From Xanthobacter sp. NM-25 (GTDB taxonomy: Bacteria; Pseudomonadota; Alphaproteobacteria; Rhizobiales; Xanthobacteraceae), in NCBI RefSeq assembly GCF_022138605.1, contig NZ_JACBFS010000004.1:310001-374000 (forward strand): DNA of 64,000 bases, read 5' to 3'. Made by a program: the position numbers and the translations under genes. The notes beneath the pieces are model-generated. The model worked only from the letters and a program-made list of their open reading frames with translations, searched no databases and was not told where the DNA came from. Positions 1 through 7,704 of this stretch are shown in pieces. Position 1 is the stretch's first letter. Each line of letters opens with the position of its first letter.

Positions 1-2
1 GC

Positions 3-128
3 GTCATGTCAGGCAAGATCGACACAATCTTCTTTGCCACCGAGCGGATCCTCTCAATCCTGGAAGCGGAGCACTCGATCGATTCGATCGATGTGAGCCA
101 CTCGCTCAGGCACGATATCCGTTCGTGA
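3..128 (+). CDS. C-terminal end of an unidentified protein (partial)
   Basis: The frame is open from the left edge of the window and stops with TGA at 126-128. It encodes about 41 residues ending in SHSLRHDIRS. An in-frame ATG at 6 means a 40-residue complete peptide cannot be excluded, but the tail of a longer gene is more likely. The stop lies 4 bases before the next start, which suggests one operon with the following sugar-modifying genes. I do not recognise the family from this fragment. Confidence 0.45.
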   Translation, partial: VMSGKIDTIFFATERILSILEAEHSIDSIDVSHSLRHDIRS

Positions 129-132
129 GGGT

Positions 133-903
133 ATGATGATCTCGACCACCAACGCTTTGATCGGCCATACGGGCTTCGTGGGGAGCCACCTGCGCGAGGC
201 CCTGCCCTTTGGTGCGCACTACAACTCGCGCAACATCGGGGATATTCGCGGTCGGCAGTTTGATACCGTCGTGTGCGCTGGCGTCTCCGCCGTGAAGTGG
301 CTTGCGAACAAGGAGCCCGAAAAGGACCGCGCTGGGATCGAGGGCCTGATGCGCGAGCTCGAGACCATTACCGCTAGGCGCTTTGTGCTGATCTCGACTG
401 TGGATGTCTATGCGCAGCCCCTGGGCGTGACCGAGGCCGATGCCGCAGACAGCACCCAACCCTACGGGAAGCACCGCGCGGAACTCGAGGCGTGGATCGC
501 GGAGAAATTTGCCGATCACGTCGTGGTCCGCCTCCCGGCCCTATTTGGTAAGGGTTTGAAAAAGAATGTTATTTTTGATCTCATGAACGACAATCTTGTC
601 AGTCAGATCAATCCAAACACGTTTTTTCAGTGGTACGACCTCGCCCGTTTCCCCGGTGATCTGACGCGGATCCTCGAGTCCGGCCTCAAGCGGCTCAACA
701 TCGCCGTCGAGCCGGTACACACCCAGGCGATCGTCGACCGTTTCTTCCCCGGAACCGTGCTCGGCACTCCTTCCGCCGATCCGATCAGCTACGACATGCG
801 GACGCGACATTCTGATGTCCTCGGCAGCACGGGCCCCTACCACGTGGCGCAGGACGAGGTTTTTGCGGACCTCCAGACATTTCTGAACGGACCGAAGGCA
901 TGA
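133..903 (+). CDS. NAD-dependent epimerase/dehydratase-like SDR protein
   Basis: The 256-residue protein has an extended short-chain dehydrogenase fold. A glycine-rich nucleotide-binding motif (GHTGFVGSHL) lies near residues 11-20, an STVDVY segment follows strand 5, and YGKHR supplies the Tyr-x-x-x-Lys catalytic pair. Family members act on nucleotide sugars or sugar lactones in the cytoplasm. It is shorter than most nucleotide-sugar epimerases (about 310-340 residues), so the substrate domain is reduced and the substrate is not predictable. It overlaps the next gene by 4 bases (ATGA), which implies translational coupling. The stretch around 541-620 is visibly more AT-rich than its surroundings, as is common in surface polysaccharide genes. 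Confidence 0.75.
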   Translation: MMISTTNALIGHTGFVGSHLREALPFGAHYNSRNIGDIRGRQFDTVVCAGVSAVKWLANKEPEKDRAGIEGLMRELETITARRFVLISTVDVYAQPLGVTEADAADSTQPYGKHRAELEAWIAEKFADHVVVRLPALFGKGLKKNVIFDLMNDNLVSQINPNTFFQWYDLARFPGDLTRILESGLKRLNIAVEPVHTQAIVDRFFPGTVLGTPSADPISYDMRTRHSDVLGSTGPYHVAQDEVFADLQTFLNGPKA

Positions 904-1721
904 GGCTCTCACTCTCCAATCTCGCGCTGCCGCAGCAGACGGGAGCCGACAAGATCGCACGGCTCGCCGAGAAGGGGCTGCGTGGCGTCGAAGTCGCGCC
1001 CACGCGCATCGCCCCCTGGGGTGAACTCAACGACACGATGCTCACTGAATACCGCAGATCTCTCGCCGGGGCGGAGATCTCGGTTTCGTCGCTTCAGGCC
1101 ATCTTTTTCGGCGCCGAAGGCATCGCGCTCCTTCAGGACGTCGAGTCGTTCGAGCGCATGGCGGCGCATTTGCGGAGGGTGGCCGCGGCCGGTGCAGCCC
1201 TTGGCGCGTCGGTCCTGGTGTTCGGCGCCCCCAAGCAGCGCAGCCGTTCGGGCCTTGCCGAAGAGGCGGCGTTCGATCTCGGCATAGCGCGCTTCCGACA
1301 CCTCGCGGAGATCGCCGACGCGCAGGGCCTCACCATCGGGCTGGAGCCGGTGCCGGCGGCCTACAATGGCGACTTCCTGTGCACTTGGCAGGAGGTGGAC
1401 CGCATGGTCCGTGCCGTCAACCACCCGGGGCTCCGCGTGCACCTCGACACGGGCTGTGTGCTGCTGGGCGGTGGAGACATCGGCGAGGCGGTGAAAGCGA
1501 CCGCCGACAGGCTGTGTCATTTTCACATCGCCGAACCCAAGCTGGCAACCTTCGTCCAGCCTGTGGGCCATCACGCCGTGGCGGCCAACGCGCTGCGGGA
1601 TATCGGCTATTCCCGCTGGGTGGCGATCGAGATGCTGGAAGCGCCGTCGCAACCGATGGCGGCCATCGAGCAGGCCGTGGAGTTCGCGGCGGCAACATAT
1701 CCCATCCAAACGGCGGCTTGA
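900..1721 (+). CDS. Sugar phosphate isomerase/epimerase-like TIM-barrel protein
   Basis: The 273-residue protein fits the xylose-isomerase-like TIM barrel (AP endonuclease 2 superfamily). Expected metal-ligand segments are visible: LEPVPAAYNGDF supplies a glutamate near residue 145, HLDTG supplies His and Asp near 180, HFHIAEPK follows near 204, and EMLEA supplies a C-terminal glutamate. Such enzymes isomerise or epimerise sugars, ketoses or inositol derivatives using a divalent metal. The start overlaps the stop of the SDR gene, so the two probably act on the same carbohydrate. The substrate cannot be named from sequence. Confidence 0.75.
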   Translation: MRLSLSNLALPQQTGADKIARLAEKGLRGVEVAPTRIAPWGELNDTMLTEYRRSLAGAEISVSSLQAIFFGAEGIALLQDVESFERMAAHLRRVAAAGAALGASVLVFGAPKQRSRSGLAEEAAFDLGIARFRHLAEIADAQGLTIGLEPVPAAYNGDFLCTWQEVDRMVRAVNHPGLRVHLDTGCVLLGGGDIGEAVKATADRLCHFHIAEPKLATFVQPVGHHAVAANALRDIGYSRWVAIEMLEAPSQPMAAIEQAVEFAAATYPIQTAA

Positions 1722-1760
1722 CGCACTGCGTCGACACGCCTACCTCCCGCTGAGGGGAAC

Positions 1761-3674
1761 TTGTGCGACGTGGCTGCCGGTTTCGATGAAGGGTCGGGCG
1801 CCTTCCTTGTCGCGCGCGGCGGCGGTCTCCATCGAATGGATCAGCACATGAAGATCTTCCACACCCGCGACATCAGCTTCAACGACGCCGTGCTGCGCAT
1901 CCGGTATCCGGACCGCGTGGTGGAGCGCGAGGTCGGCCCGGGACTACCTGCGCTGGGCCCCGGCTGGCAAGCGGTGTCGGCGGTCTGCCTCGGCGGAGTT
2001 CTCCATTGCGTGCGCCTGTCGGCGGGTACACGCTCCGCCTATTGGTACCTCGATGAGCGCCTCAAGCTGACCTTCAACAAGACCGACGACCTGCTCTCCC
2101 GCTTCCGCATCCCGGAAACCCGAGCGTCCCTGCTCGCGGCGACCTTTGACGATATCGAAACCGAGGCACCGCTCCACGCCGCCATGAGCGACGTCGTCGA
2201 CCTCCTGCGAGAATTCTCGGGCGCGGTCATGCAGGTTCCCGGTGCTGCGGCCCGCGTGTCGGTCAACCCCAAAGATGCGCCGATGGTGGCGCGCGCGCAC
2301 GCGGCCATGCTGCAGCTCAACCGCCAGGACCCGGACACGCCGGAGGAACTGGGCGGCGAGATCGTTTCCGACGCGGCATTTCGGCGTGGCTTTGTCGAGG
2401 CCGAACATCCGGCAGGCGGCACGCTCCGAATTGATTACTTCCTGCCCTATGCGAATTTCTGGTATATTGGCTTTTCAGCCGACCTTGCAGTCTCCTATTG
2501 CACGCTGGTGACCCTCCACACCAAAGTCACCGAGGGTATTTTCGACACGCGTGAGAATAAACTCTATGCGAAGCAGGATTTTCGCAATAATAGCGGATCG
2601 ACGCGCCTCTCCGACAGCGACATTGCCTGCATCCGGCTGATCCGCCAGTATCTTTACCCGGCCCTGCGCAATCGCCGTGCTGAAGCGCCGCTGGCTGGAC
2701 TGATGTTCCGCGAGAACCATATCGGCCATTACATCTGGAATGAATTGTCCTGCGTCGACACCGTCGTGCGGAGCGGCCGAACGCCCGCAATCTTCACCTA
2801 TCCCAGCTCCGAAGAACCGATCTATCCTGTAGACGACATCTTTCCGGAAGCACGGGGGAATGTGCACCGGGGCGCCTGCGGCTTGGCCGACGTCGCCGCT
2901 GCGGCCTGCCAGGGCGTGGCCTTCTTTCCGTTCCAGGCCTACCGGATCACCCAGTCCCTGGCCGACCGGGTTCTTCGGCTCGCGTTCGATCACGAAAGGG
3001 CGTTCGCGGCGCAACTTGAGGCGGAGAAGGCGGATGCCACGGTCCTGCTCATCGGCCTGCGGCTTGAAAACCGCTGTTGGCGGCGCCAGGGCGAGGGGTA
3101 TGCCGAACTCATCCGACGCCTGTCGGCCATTCCCAATCGCCGTTTCCTTGTGCTGTTCGATGGACACAATTTTCAGGCGGGGGCCAACAAAGGTTTCGTG
3201 CGAAGCTTCAATGAACGGTTGATACAAGGCGATCACCTGCCCTCCATCGTGCGGGAAGAGATCGAGCTGGTGAATTCCGTGATCCAGCAGGCGCAGGCCG
3301 ACGGGGTGACCAACGTGGCCGTGCGCAATCTCGTTCCGTGCACCATGGGCACCAGTATCGTCGCAACAAAGCTCTGCGATTATTTCGTCACGCATTGGGG
3401 TGCTGGCCTCGCCAAATATAAATGGATCGCCAACGCGCCGGGCGCCGTCATTTCCTCCGCCTCGGTCCTGAACACCAAAGCGGACCTTCGAATCTACGAT
3501 ATCGAGCGGTTTCGCGAGCACCCGCTGGCGTTGGATTATTTTCCCGCTGAGCTGGTGCACGCGCTCGGCAACGAGAACAATCTCATCCGAAGCGCCGCCG
3601 AAGAGCGGGGCGACTTCGATATCGACCCGGGCCTGTTCGCCGAGTTTGTCATCTCCAAGCTCCCCTCCCGCTGA
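1761..3674 (+). CDS. Large protein of unknown function in a glycan-type cluster
   Basis: This 637-residue protein is not one I recognise. It has no signal peptide or clear membrane segment. The N-terminal 200 residues contain a mixed helical region. The second half has a polar stretch RENHIGHYIWNELS near residue 320, a Rossmann-like strand VLLIGLRLENRCW near 435, and a C-terminal THWGAGLAKYKWIANAP segment. That layout resembles GT-B-like or GT61-like glycosyltransferases without matching them firmly. The TTG start at 1761 follows a good GAGGGG ribosome site. ATG codons at 1836 and 1848 are alternatives that would remove 25-29 residues. It lies 39 bases after the isomerase and probably belongs to the same transcript. 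Confidence 0.6.
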   Translation: MCDVAAGFDEGSGAFLVARGGGLHRMDQHMKIFHTRDISFNDAVLRIRYPDRVVEREVGPGLPALGPGWQAVSAVCLGGVLHCVRLSAGTRSAYWYLDERLKLTFNKTDDLLSRFRIPETRASLLAATFDDIETEAPLHAAMSDVVDLLREFSGAVMQVPGAAARVSVNPKDAPMVARAHAAMLQLNRQDPDTPEELGGEIVSDAAFRRGFVEAEHPAGGTLRIDYFLPYANFWYIGFSADLAVSYCTLVTLHTKVTEGIFDTRENKLYAKQDFRNNSGSTRLSDSDIACIRLIRQYLYPALRNRRAEAPLAGLMFRENHIGHYIWNELSCVDTVVRSGRTPAIFTYPSSEEPIYPVDDIFPEARGNVHRGACGLADVAAAACQGVAFFPFQAYRITQSLADRVLRLAFDHERAFAAQLEAEKADATVLLIGLRLENRCWRRQGEGYAELIRRLSAIPNRRFLVLFDGHNFQAGANKGFVRSFNERLIQGDHLPSIVREEIELVNSVIQQAQADGVTNVAVRNLVPCTMGTSIVATKLCDYFVTHWGAGLAKYKWIANAPGAVISSASVLNTKADLRIYDIERFREHPLALDYFPAELVHALGNENNLIRSAAEERGDFDIDPGLFAEFVISKLPSR

Positions 3675-3701
3675 AGGGCGCCAGCCGGGCGCGGTCTTCA
3701 G
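3671..3701 (+). terminator. Possible stem-loop terminator after the unknown glycan-cluster gene
   Basis: CTGAAG at 3671-3676 pairs with CTTCAG at 3696-3701, and inside it GCGCC pairs with GGCGC. The stop codon lies in the first arm. No T tract follows, so termination is uncertain. Confidence 0.3.
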
Positions 3702-3907
3702 CGCCGCGGGGGTATTCCACAAGCGCCGTCCTCTCGCCGTCGCCGGCAGGATGTCTGCGACGACGGCCGGGCCGCGTCGGACGAGACAGGAAGGGCCACT
3801 TGACCTGCGGTCATTCGGCACGCGGGGGTGGATCTTTCAAATCCGGCGTCGCCATGCTATGGAGATGATAGCAGGTTTTATTCAACATGAAGTGATAAAG
3901 CGCGACG

Positions 3908-4044
3908 ATGCCGGATGAAGGCGATAGTACAGGCGATTGTCGATACCGAACGAGGCTGACCTCCGAAAGTAGAGGCCGGCCTCATACTTCCCGATTCTTT
4001 CATATGGCGAATGACCGCCTCGGATGCTTCATCCGGGGCTTTTT
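3908..4044 (+). promoter_or_regulatory. Structured leader of the terC-like gene; candidate yybP-ykoY-type (Mn2+) riboswitch
   Basis: Three elements are visible. First, CCGGATGAAG at 3911-3920 is perfectly complementary to CTTCATCCGG at 4028-4037, and the adjacent AGGCG (3919-3923) can pair with CGCCT (4016-4020), closing a long P1-like helix. Second, a 12-pair hairpin with one mismatch and an 8-base loop lies inside (arms 3952-3963 and 3972-3983). Third, the P1 partner overlaps both arms of a strong intrinsic terminator at 4018-4044, so the two states exclude each other. Known yybP-ykoY riboswitches precede TerC-family genes and work as Mn2+-on switches by closing P1. The AUAGUAC and GCGAAUGACC segments next to P1 only loosely resemble the conserved loop sequences, so the class is an inference from gene context and architecture. 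Confidence 0.55.
4018..4044 (+). terminator. Intrinsic terminator inside the terC leader (attenuator)
   Basis: A 9-pair stem (4018-4026 with 4030-4038, one G-T pair) with a 3-base loop is followed by CTTTTT. It ends 30 bases before the terC-like start codon. It is the off-state of the leader and is disrupted when 3911-3920 pairs with 4028-4037. Confidence 0.75.
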
Positions 4045-4074
4045 GCGTTTGCGCCCTCTCTAAAAGGTCCCCCT

Positions 4075-5628
4075 ATGGAGTTCCTCGCAGATCCAAATAT
4101 CTGGATCGGCCTCATCACCCTGGTGGTTCTCGAAGTCGTCCTCGGCATCGACAACCTCGTCTTCATCGCCATCCTGGCGGACAAGCTGCCGCCGCATCAG
4201 CGCAACAGGGCGCGGCTGATGGGCCTGTCGCTCGCGCTCGCCATGCGCGTGGTCCTGCTGTTCTCCATCTCCTGGATCGTGACGCTCACCCAGCCCCTGT
4301 TCGACGTGGCCGGGTTCGATTTCTCCGGGCGCGACGTCATCCTCATCCTGGGCGGCGTGTTCCTGCTGGCCAAGGGCACCATGGAGCTGCACGAGCGGCT
4401 GGAAGGCGCGCACAAGCCGAAGGACGGCAAGGTGGTTCACGCCGTCTTCTGGCAAGTGATCGTGCAGATCGTCGTGCTCGATGCGGTGTTCTCGCTCGAC
4501 AGCGTCATCACCGCCGTCGGCATGGTGAACAACCTCTGGGTCATGATCACCGCGGTCTGCATCGCCATGGCGGTCATGATGGCCGCCTCCAAGCCGCTCA
4601 TGGCCTTTGTCTCCAAGCACCCGACGGTGGTCATCCTGTGCCTCGGCTTCCTGCTGATGATTGGCTTCAGCCTGGTGATCGAGGGCTTTGGCTTCCACAT
4701 CCCGAAGGGCTACCTCTATGCGGCGATCGGCTTCTCGGTGCTGATCGAGGCCGCGAACCAGATCGGCCGCCACAATCGCGAAAAGCGCATCACCACCGGC
4801 GACCTGCGCGAGCGCACGTCGGAAGCGGTGCTGCGCCTTCTGGGGGGCCGTGTCGGCGACCAGCCCCTCGGCGAGACGGTGGACGTCATCGCCGAGCAGG
4901 CCTCCCAGGGCGATCTCTTCAAGCCCGAGGAAAAGGAGATGATCCGCGGCGTGCTCGATCTCGGCGAGCGCTCCGTGAGCTCGATCATGACGCCGGGCAA
5001 TGAGCTGGAATGGCTGGACCTCGACGAAAACCCCGAGGAGCTGCGCGCCGCCATCCGCAACCTCACCCACAGCCGGGTCATCCTGGCTCGGGACAGCGTC
5101 GACGATTTCGTGGGCGTCGCCATCACCAAGGAATTGCTCAATGCGATCATCGACGGCCAGCCGATCGACTGGGCCCGCATGGCGCGGCAGCCGGCCATCG
5201 TTCATGAATCCACCGATGTGCTGAAGGTGATGGAGCAGTTGCGCCGCTCACCGGTGCAGATGGCCATGGTGGTCGATGAACACGGGGCGCTGGAGGGCAT
5301 CGCGACCCCCACCGACGTGCTGGAGGCCATTGCCGGCGAGTTTCCCGATCTCGGCGAGGAGGCGGCAGCCCTGGAGCGGCAGGACGATGGCGCCTGGATC
5401 GCCGACGGCTTCATCGACATCCGCCAGTTCAGCGGCACCACCGGATATGACCTCGTCGACGACGCCAACCGCTATTCGACGCTCGCCGGCTATATCCTGA
5501 CCCAGATCGGGCATCTGCCGCGGGCGGGCGACAGCGTGGAGAAGGACGGACTGCGGTTCGAGGTCATCTCCCTGGACAAGCGCAGCATCGGCAAGGTGCG
5601 GATCTCCAAGGTGGAGAGCGCCGGCTGA
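4075..5628 (+). CDS. TerC family membrane protein with CBS and CorC/HlyC domains
   Basis: The 517-residue protein is a YoaE/YegH-type fusion. Residues 1-225 form the polytopic TerC domain; the acidic motifs expected in the membrane are present (LEVVLGIDNLVF near residue 20 and DAVFSLDSVITAVGM near 138). Residues about 295-415 contain a CBS pair with the SIMTPGNELEWLDLDE entry motif, and 430-510 form the CorC/HlyC transporter-associated domain. TerC relatives such as Alx and MeeF/MeeY export Mn2+, so metal efflux across the inner membrane is the likely role. The ATG at 4075 follows AAAGGTC. An upstream in-frame ATG at 4024 lies within the terminator hairpin and is unlikely to be used. Regulation is probably by the attenuating leader. 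Confidence 0.85.
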   Translation: MEFLADPNIWIGLITLVVLEVVLGIDNLVFIAILADKLPPHQRNRARLMGLSLALAMRVVLLFSISWIVTLTQPLFDVAGFDFSGRDVILILGGVFLLAKGTMELHERLEGAHKPKDGKVVHAVFWQVIVQIVVLDAVFSLDSVITAVGMVNNLWVMITAVCIAMAVMMAASKPLMAFVSKHPTVVILCLGFLLMIGFSLVIEGFGFHIPKGYLYAAIGFSVLIEAANQIGRHNREKRITTGDLRERTSEAVLRLLGGRVGDQPLGETVDVIAEQASQGDLFKPEEKEMIRGVLDLGERSVSSIMTPGNELEWLDLDENPEELRAAIRNLTHSRVILARDSVDDFVGVAITKELLNAIIDGQPIDWARMARQPAIVHESTDVLKVMEQLRRSPVQMAMVVDEHGALEGIATPTDVLEAIAGEFPDLGEEAAALERQDDGAWIADGFIDIRQFSGTTGYDLVDDANRYSTLAGYILTQIGHLPRAGDSVEKDGLRFEVISLDKRSIGKVRISKVESAG

Positions 5629-5818
5629 CACGGCGCCCGCGGCTGGAGGGGGGTATCCCTGCGCGCCGCCTGAAGGCGCCGGCGGCTTGTCCTCAAAAAG
5701 CAATCGCCGGCGATGCGTCCGCGCGAGCCTGTGGGCGCCGCCTGAGCTCGCGGGGCAGCGCCACGCGGCCGTGGTCAGCGGGCACGGGCCGGGCGCGTGG
5801 TCATGATGCACACGGAAC

Positions 5819-5880
5819 AGCGAGGCCTTCGGGCCTGCTGGGCGCGGCACCGGCTCGGCCGGGGCGGCAAGGGCCGGTGC
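5819..5880. terminator. Stem-loops between convergent terC-like and ggt-like genes
   Basis: Two hairpins lie in the 285-base convergent gap (5629-5913). AGGCC TTCG GGCCT has a UUCG-type tetraloop (5823-5836), extended by AGC/GCT with one bulge. The 8-base inverted repeat GCACCGGC/GCCGGTGC spans 5847-5880. Neither has a T tract. The rest of the gap shows no gene. Confidence 0.35.
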
Positions 5881-5913
5881 TGCGTCTCATCCCATCGTCG
5901 CGCCCGCGCGGCC

Positions 5914-7539
5914 TCAGCCCACCACCGCCTGGCCATCGCGGCGGGGATCGGAAGCGGCGGCGTAGCCTTCCACCGCCGGATCCCCCATGCGCCAGATGAA
6001 CTGGCCGGCGCCGAAGTCCTGGTAGGTGTCGTGCAGCACCTGCACCTCGTGGCCGAGCGCCGCAAGACCTTCCAGCAGTTCGGGACTGTTCCCGGGCTCC
6101 AGATTGATGGTGAGGCCCTGGTCGAAGCGCCAGCGCGGCGCATCGCAGGCGGCCTGCGGGTTCTGTGCGAAATCCAGCATGCGCACCAAGGTCTGCACAT
6201 GGCCCTGGGGCTGCATGTTGCCGCCCATCACGCCGAAGCTCATCACCGGCGCGCCATCCTTCATCAGGAAGCCGGGAATGATGGTGTGGAACGGCCGCTT
6301 GTGCGGCGCCACCACGTTGGGCTTCGCGGGATCGAGGCTGAAGCCGAAGCCCCGATTCTGCAGCGAGACGCCCCATTCCGGCAGCGCCACGCCGGAACCG
6401 AAGCCCATGTAATTGCTCTGGATGAAGCTCACCATCATGCCCGAGGCATCAGCGGCGGTGAGGTAGATGGTGCCGCCCTTCACCGGATTGCCCGGGGCAA
6501 AGGGCTGGGCCCGGCGCGGGTCGATGAGCCGCGCCCGCGCCGCCAGATAGTCCGCATCCAGCATCTGCGCCGCCGTGATCTCCATGGCGCGGGGGTCGGC
6601 CACGTACCGATAGACATCGGCGAAGGCGAGCTTGATGGCCTCGATCTGCAGGTGCTGGGCCGCGACGCTGTCGGCGGACAGGCCCGAAAGATCGAAATGG
6701 GAGAGGATGCCCAGCGCCACCAGCGCCGTGATGCCCTGCCCGTTGGGCGGGATCTCATGCACGCTGTAGCCGCGATAGGCCTGCGCCACCGGCTCCACCC
6801 ATTCGGGCTTGAAAGCGGCCATGTCGGCGGCGGTCAGTGCGCCGCCGTGAGCGCGGGCGTTCATCTCCAGCGCCTCGGCGATCTCGCCGCCATAGAGGGC
6901 CGCGCCCCGGGTTTCGGCGATGCGCCGCAACGCCCGCGCGGCACCGGGCATGCGCACATGCTCGCCCACCAGCGGCGCGCGCCCCTTGGGCAGGAACACC
7001 TCGGCGAAGCCGGGCTGGGAGACGAGCTGCGGCAGGGTCGCGGCCGCCGCCCATTTGTGCTGCACATTGGTGGAGACCAGAAAGCCGGCTTCCGCGATGG
7101 CGATGGCGGGGGCCAGAAGATCGGCGAACGGCAGCTTGCCGAAGCGCTCGGACAGCGCCACCCAGCTCGCCACCGCTCCCGGCACGGTCACCGCATCCCA
7201 GCCGCGCATGGGCGGGTTCTTGGCGTCGGCGCCGTACTTGGCGCGGAAATAGTCCGGCGTCCAGGCCGCCGGCGCGAAGCCCGAGGCATTGAGGCCGTGC
7301 AGCTTCTGGCCATCCCACAGGATGCAGAAGGCATCCGAGCCGAGGCCGTTGCTGCAGGGCTCCACCAGGGTCATCACCGCCGCCGCGGCAATGGCCGCAT
7401 CCACCGCATTGCCACCCTTCCACAGCATCTGCATGCCGGCCTGCGCCGCCCGCGGATGGGAGGTGGAGACCACATTGTTGCCGAATACCGGCAGGCGGCG
7501 GGAGGGATAGCCGGCGGTCCAGTCGAAGGAATTGGCCAT
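5914..7539 (-). CDS. Gamma-glutamyltransferase family protein
   Basis: The 541-residue protein is a member of the Ntn-hydrolase gamma-glutamyltransferase family, made as one chain that cuts itself into two subunits. The large-subunit signature (STSHPRAAQAGMQML, GGNAVDAAIAAA) is near the N-terminus. The presumed catalytic threonine lies near residue 355 in KGGTIYLTAAD, followed by NYMGFGSG and FGVMGGNMQPQGH. Classical enzymes have Thr-Thr-His at the cleavage point; here it is Thr-Ile-Tyr, as in broader acylase-like relatives, so the donor may not be glutathione. No signal peptide is seen, so it is probably cytoplasmic. The ATG at 7539 follows GAGGA; an ATG 5 codons upstream is less likely. Confidence 0.85.
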   Translation of the reverse strand: MANSFDWTAGYPSRRLPVFGNNVVSTSHPRAAQAGMQMLWKGGNAVDAAIAAAAVMTLVEPCSNGLGSDAFCILWDGQKLHGLNASGFAPAAWTPDYFRAKYGADAKNPPMRGWDAVTVPGAVASWVALSERFGKLPFADLLAPAIAIAEAGFLVSTNVQHKWAAAATLPQLVSQPGFAEVFLPKGRAPLVGEHVRMPGAARALRRIAETRGAALYGGEIAEALEMNARAHGGALTAADMAAFKPEWVEPVAQAYRGYSVHEIPPNGQGITALVALGILSHFDLSGLSADSVAAQHLQIEAIKLAFADVYRYVADPRAMEITAAQMLDADYLAARARLIDPRRAQPFAPGNPVKGGTIYLTAADASGMMVSFIQSNYMGFGSGVALPEWGVSLQNRGFGFSLDPAKPNVVAPHKRPFHTIIPGFLMKDGAPVMSFGVMGGNMQPQGHVQTLVRMLDFAQNPQAACDAPRWRFDQGLTINLEPGNSPELLEGLAALGHEVQVLHDTYQDFGAGQFIWRMGDPAVEGYAAASDPRRDGQAVVG

Positions 7540-7704
7540 AAGAAATCCTCGCAAGCGAGCCGGAAGGCTCGCGGATGACGGCTGAACCGGGCACCGAACG
7601 CGCCCCCCAAGGGGCGCCGCCGATGGGCGCCGCCGATGGGCGCCGCCGATCCATCGGTGAGGCAGCCGTGTATCGTCAAGACAGGACGGCGGGGAGCGCC
7701 GTGC

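Noticed and set aside
5797..7578. A 593-codon plus-strand frame across the gamma-glutamyltransferase gene
   Set aside because: Composition (many His, Arg, Gly) and lack of motifs mark it as antisense shadow; the minus strand shows the GGT motifs.
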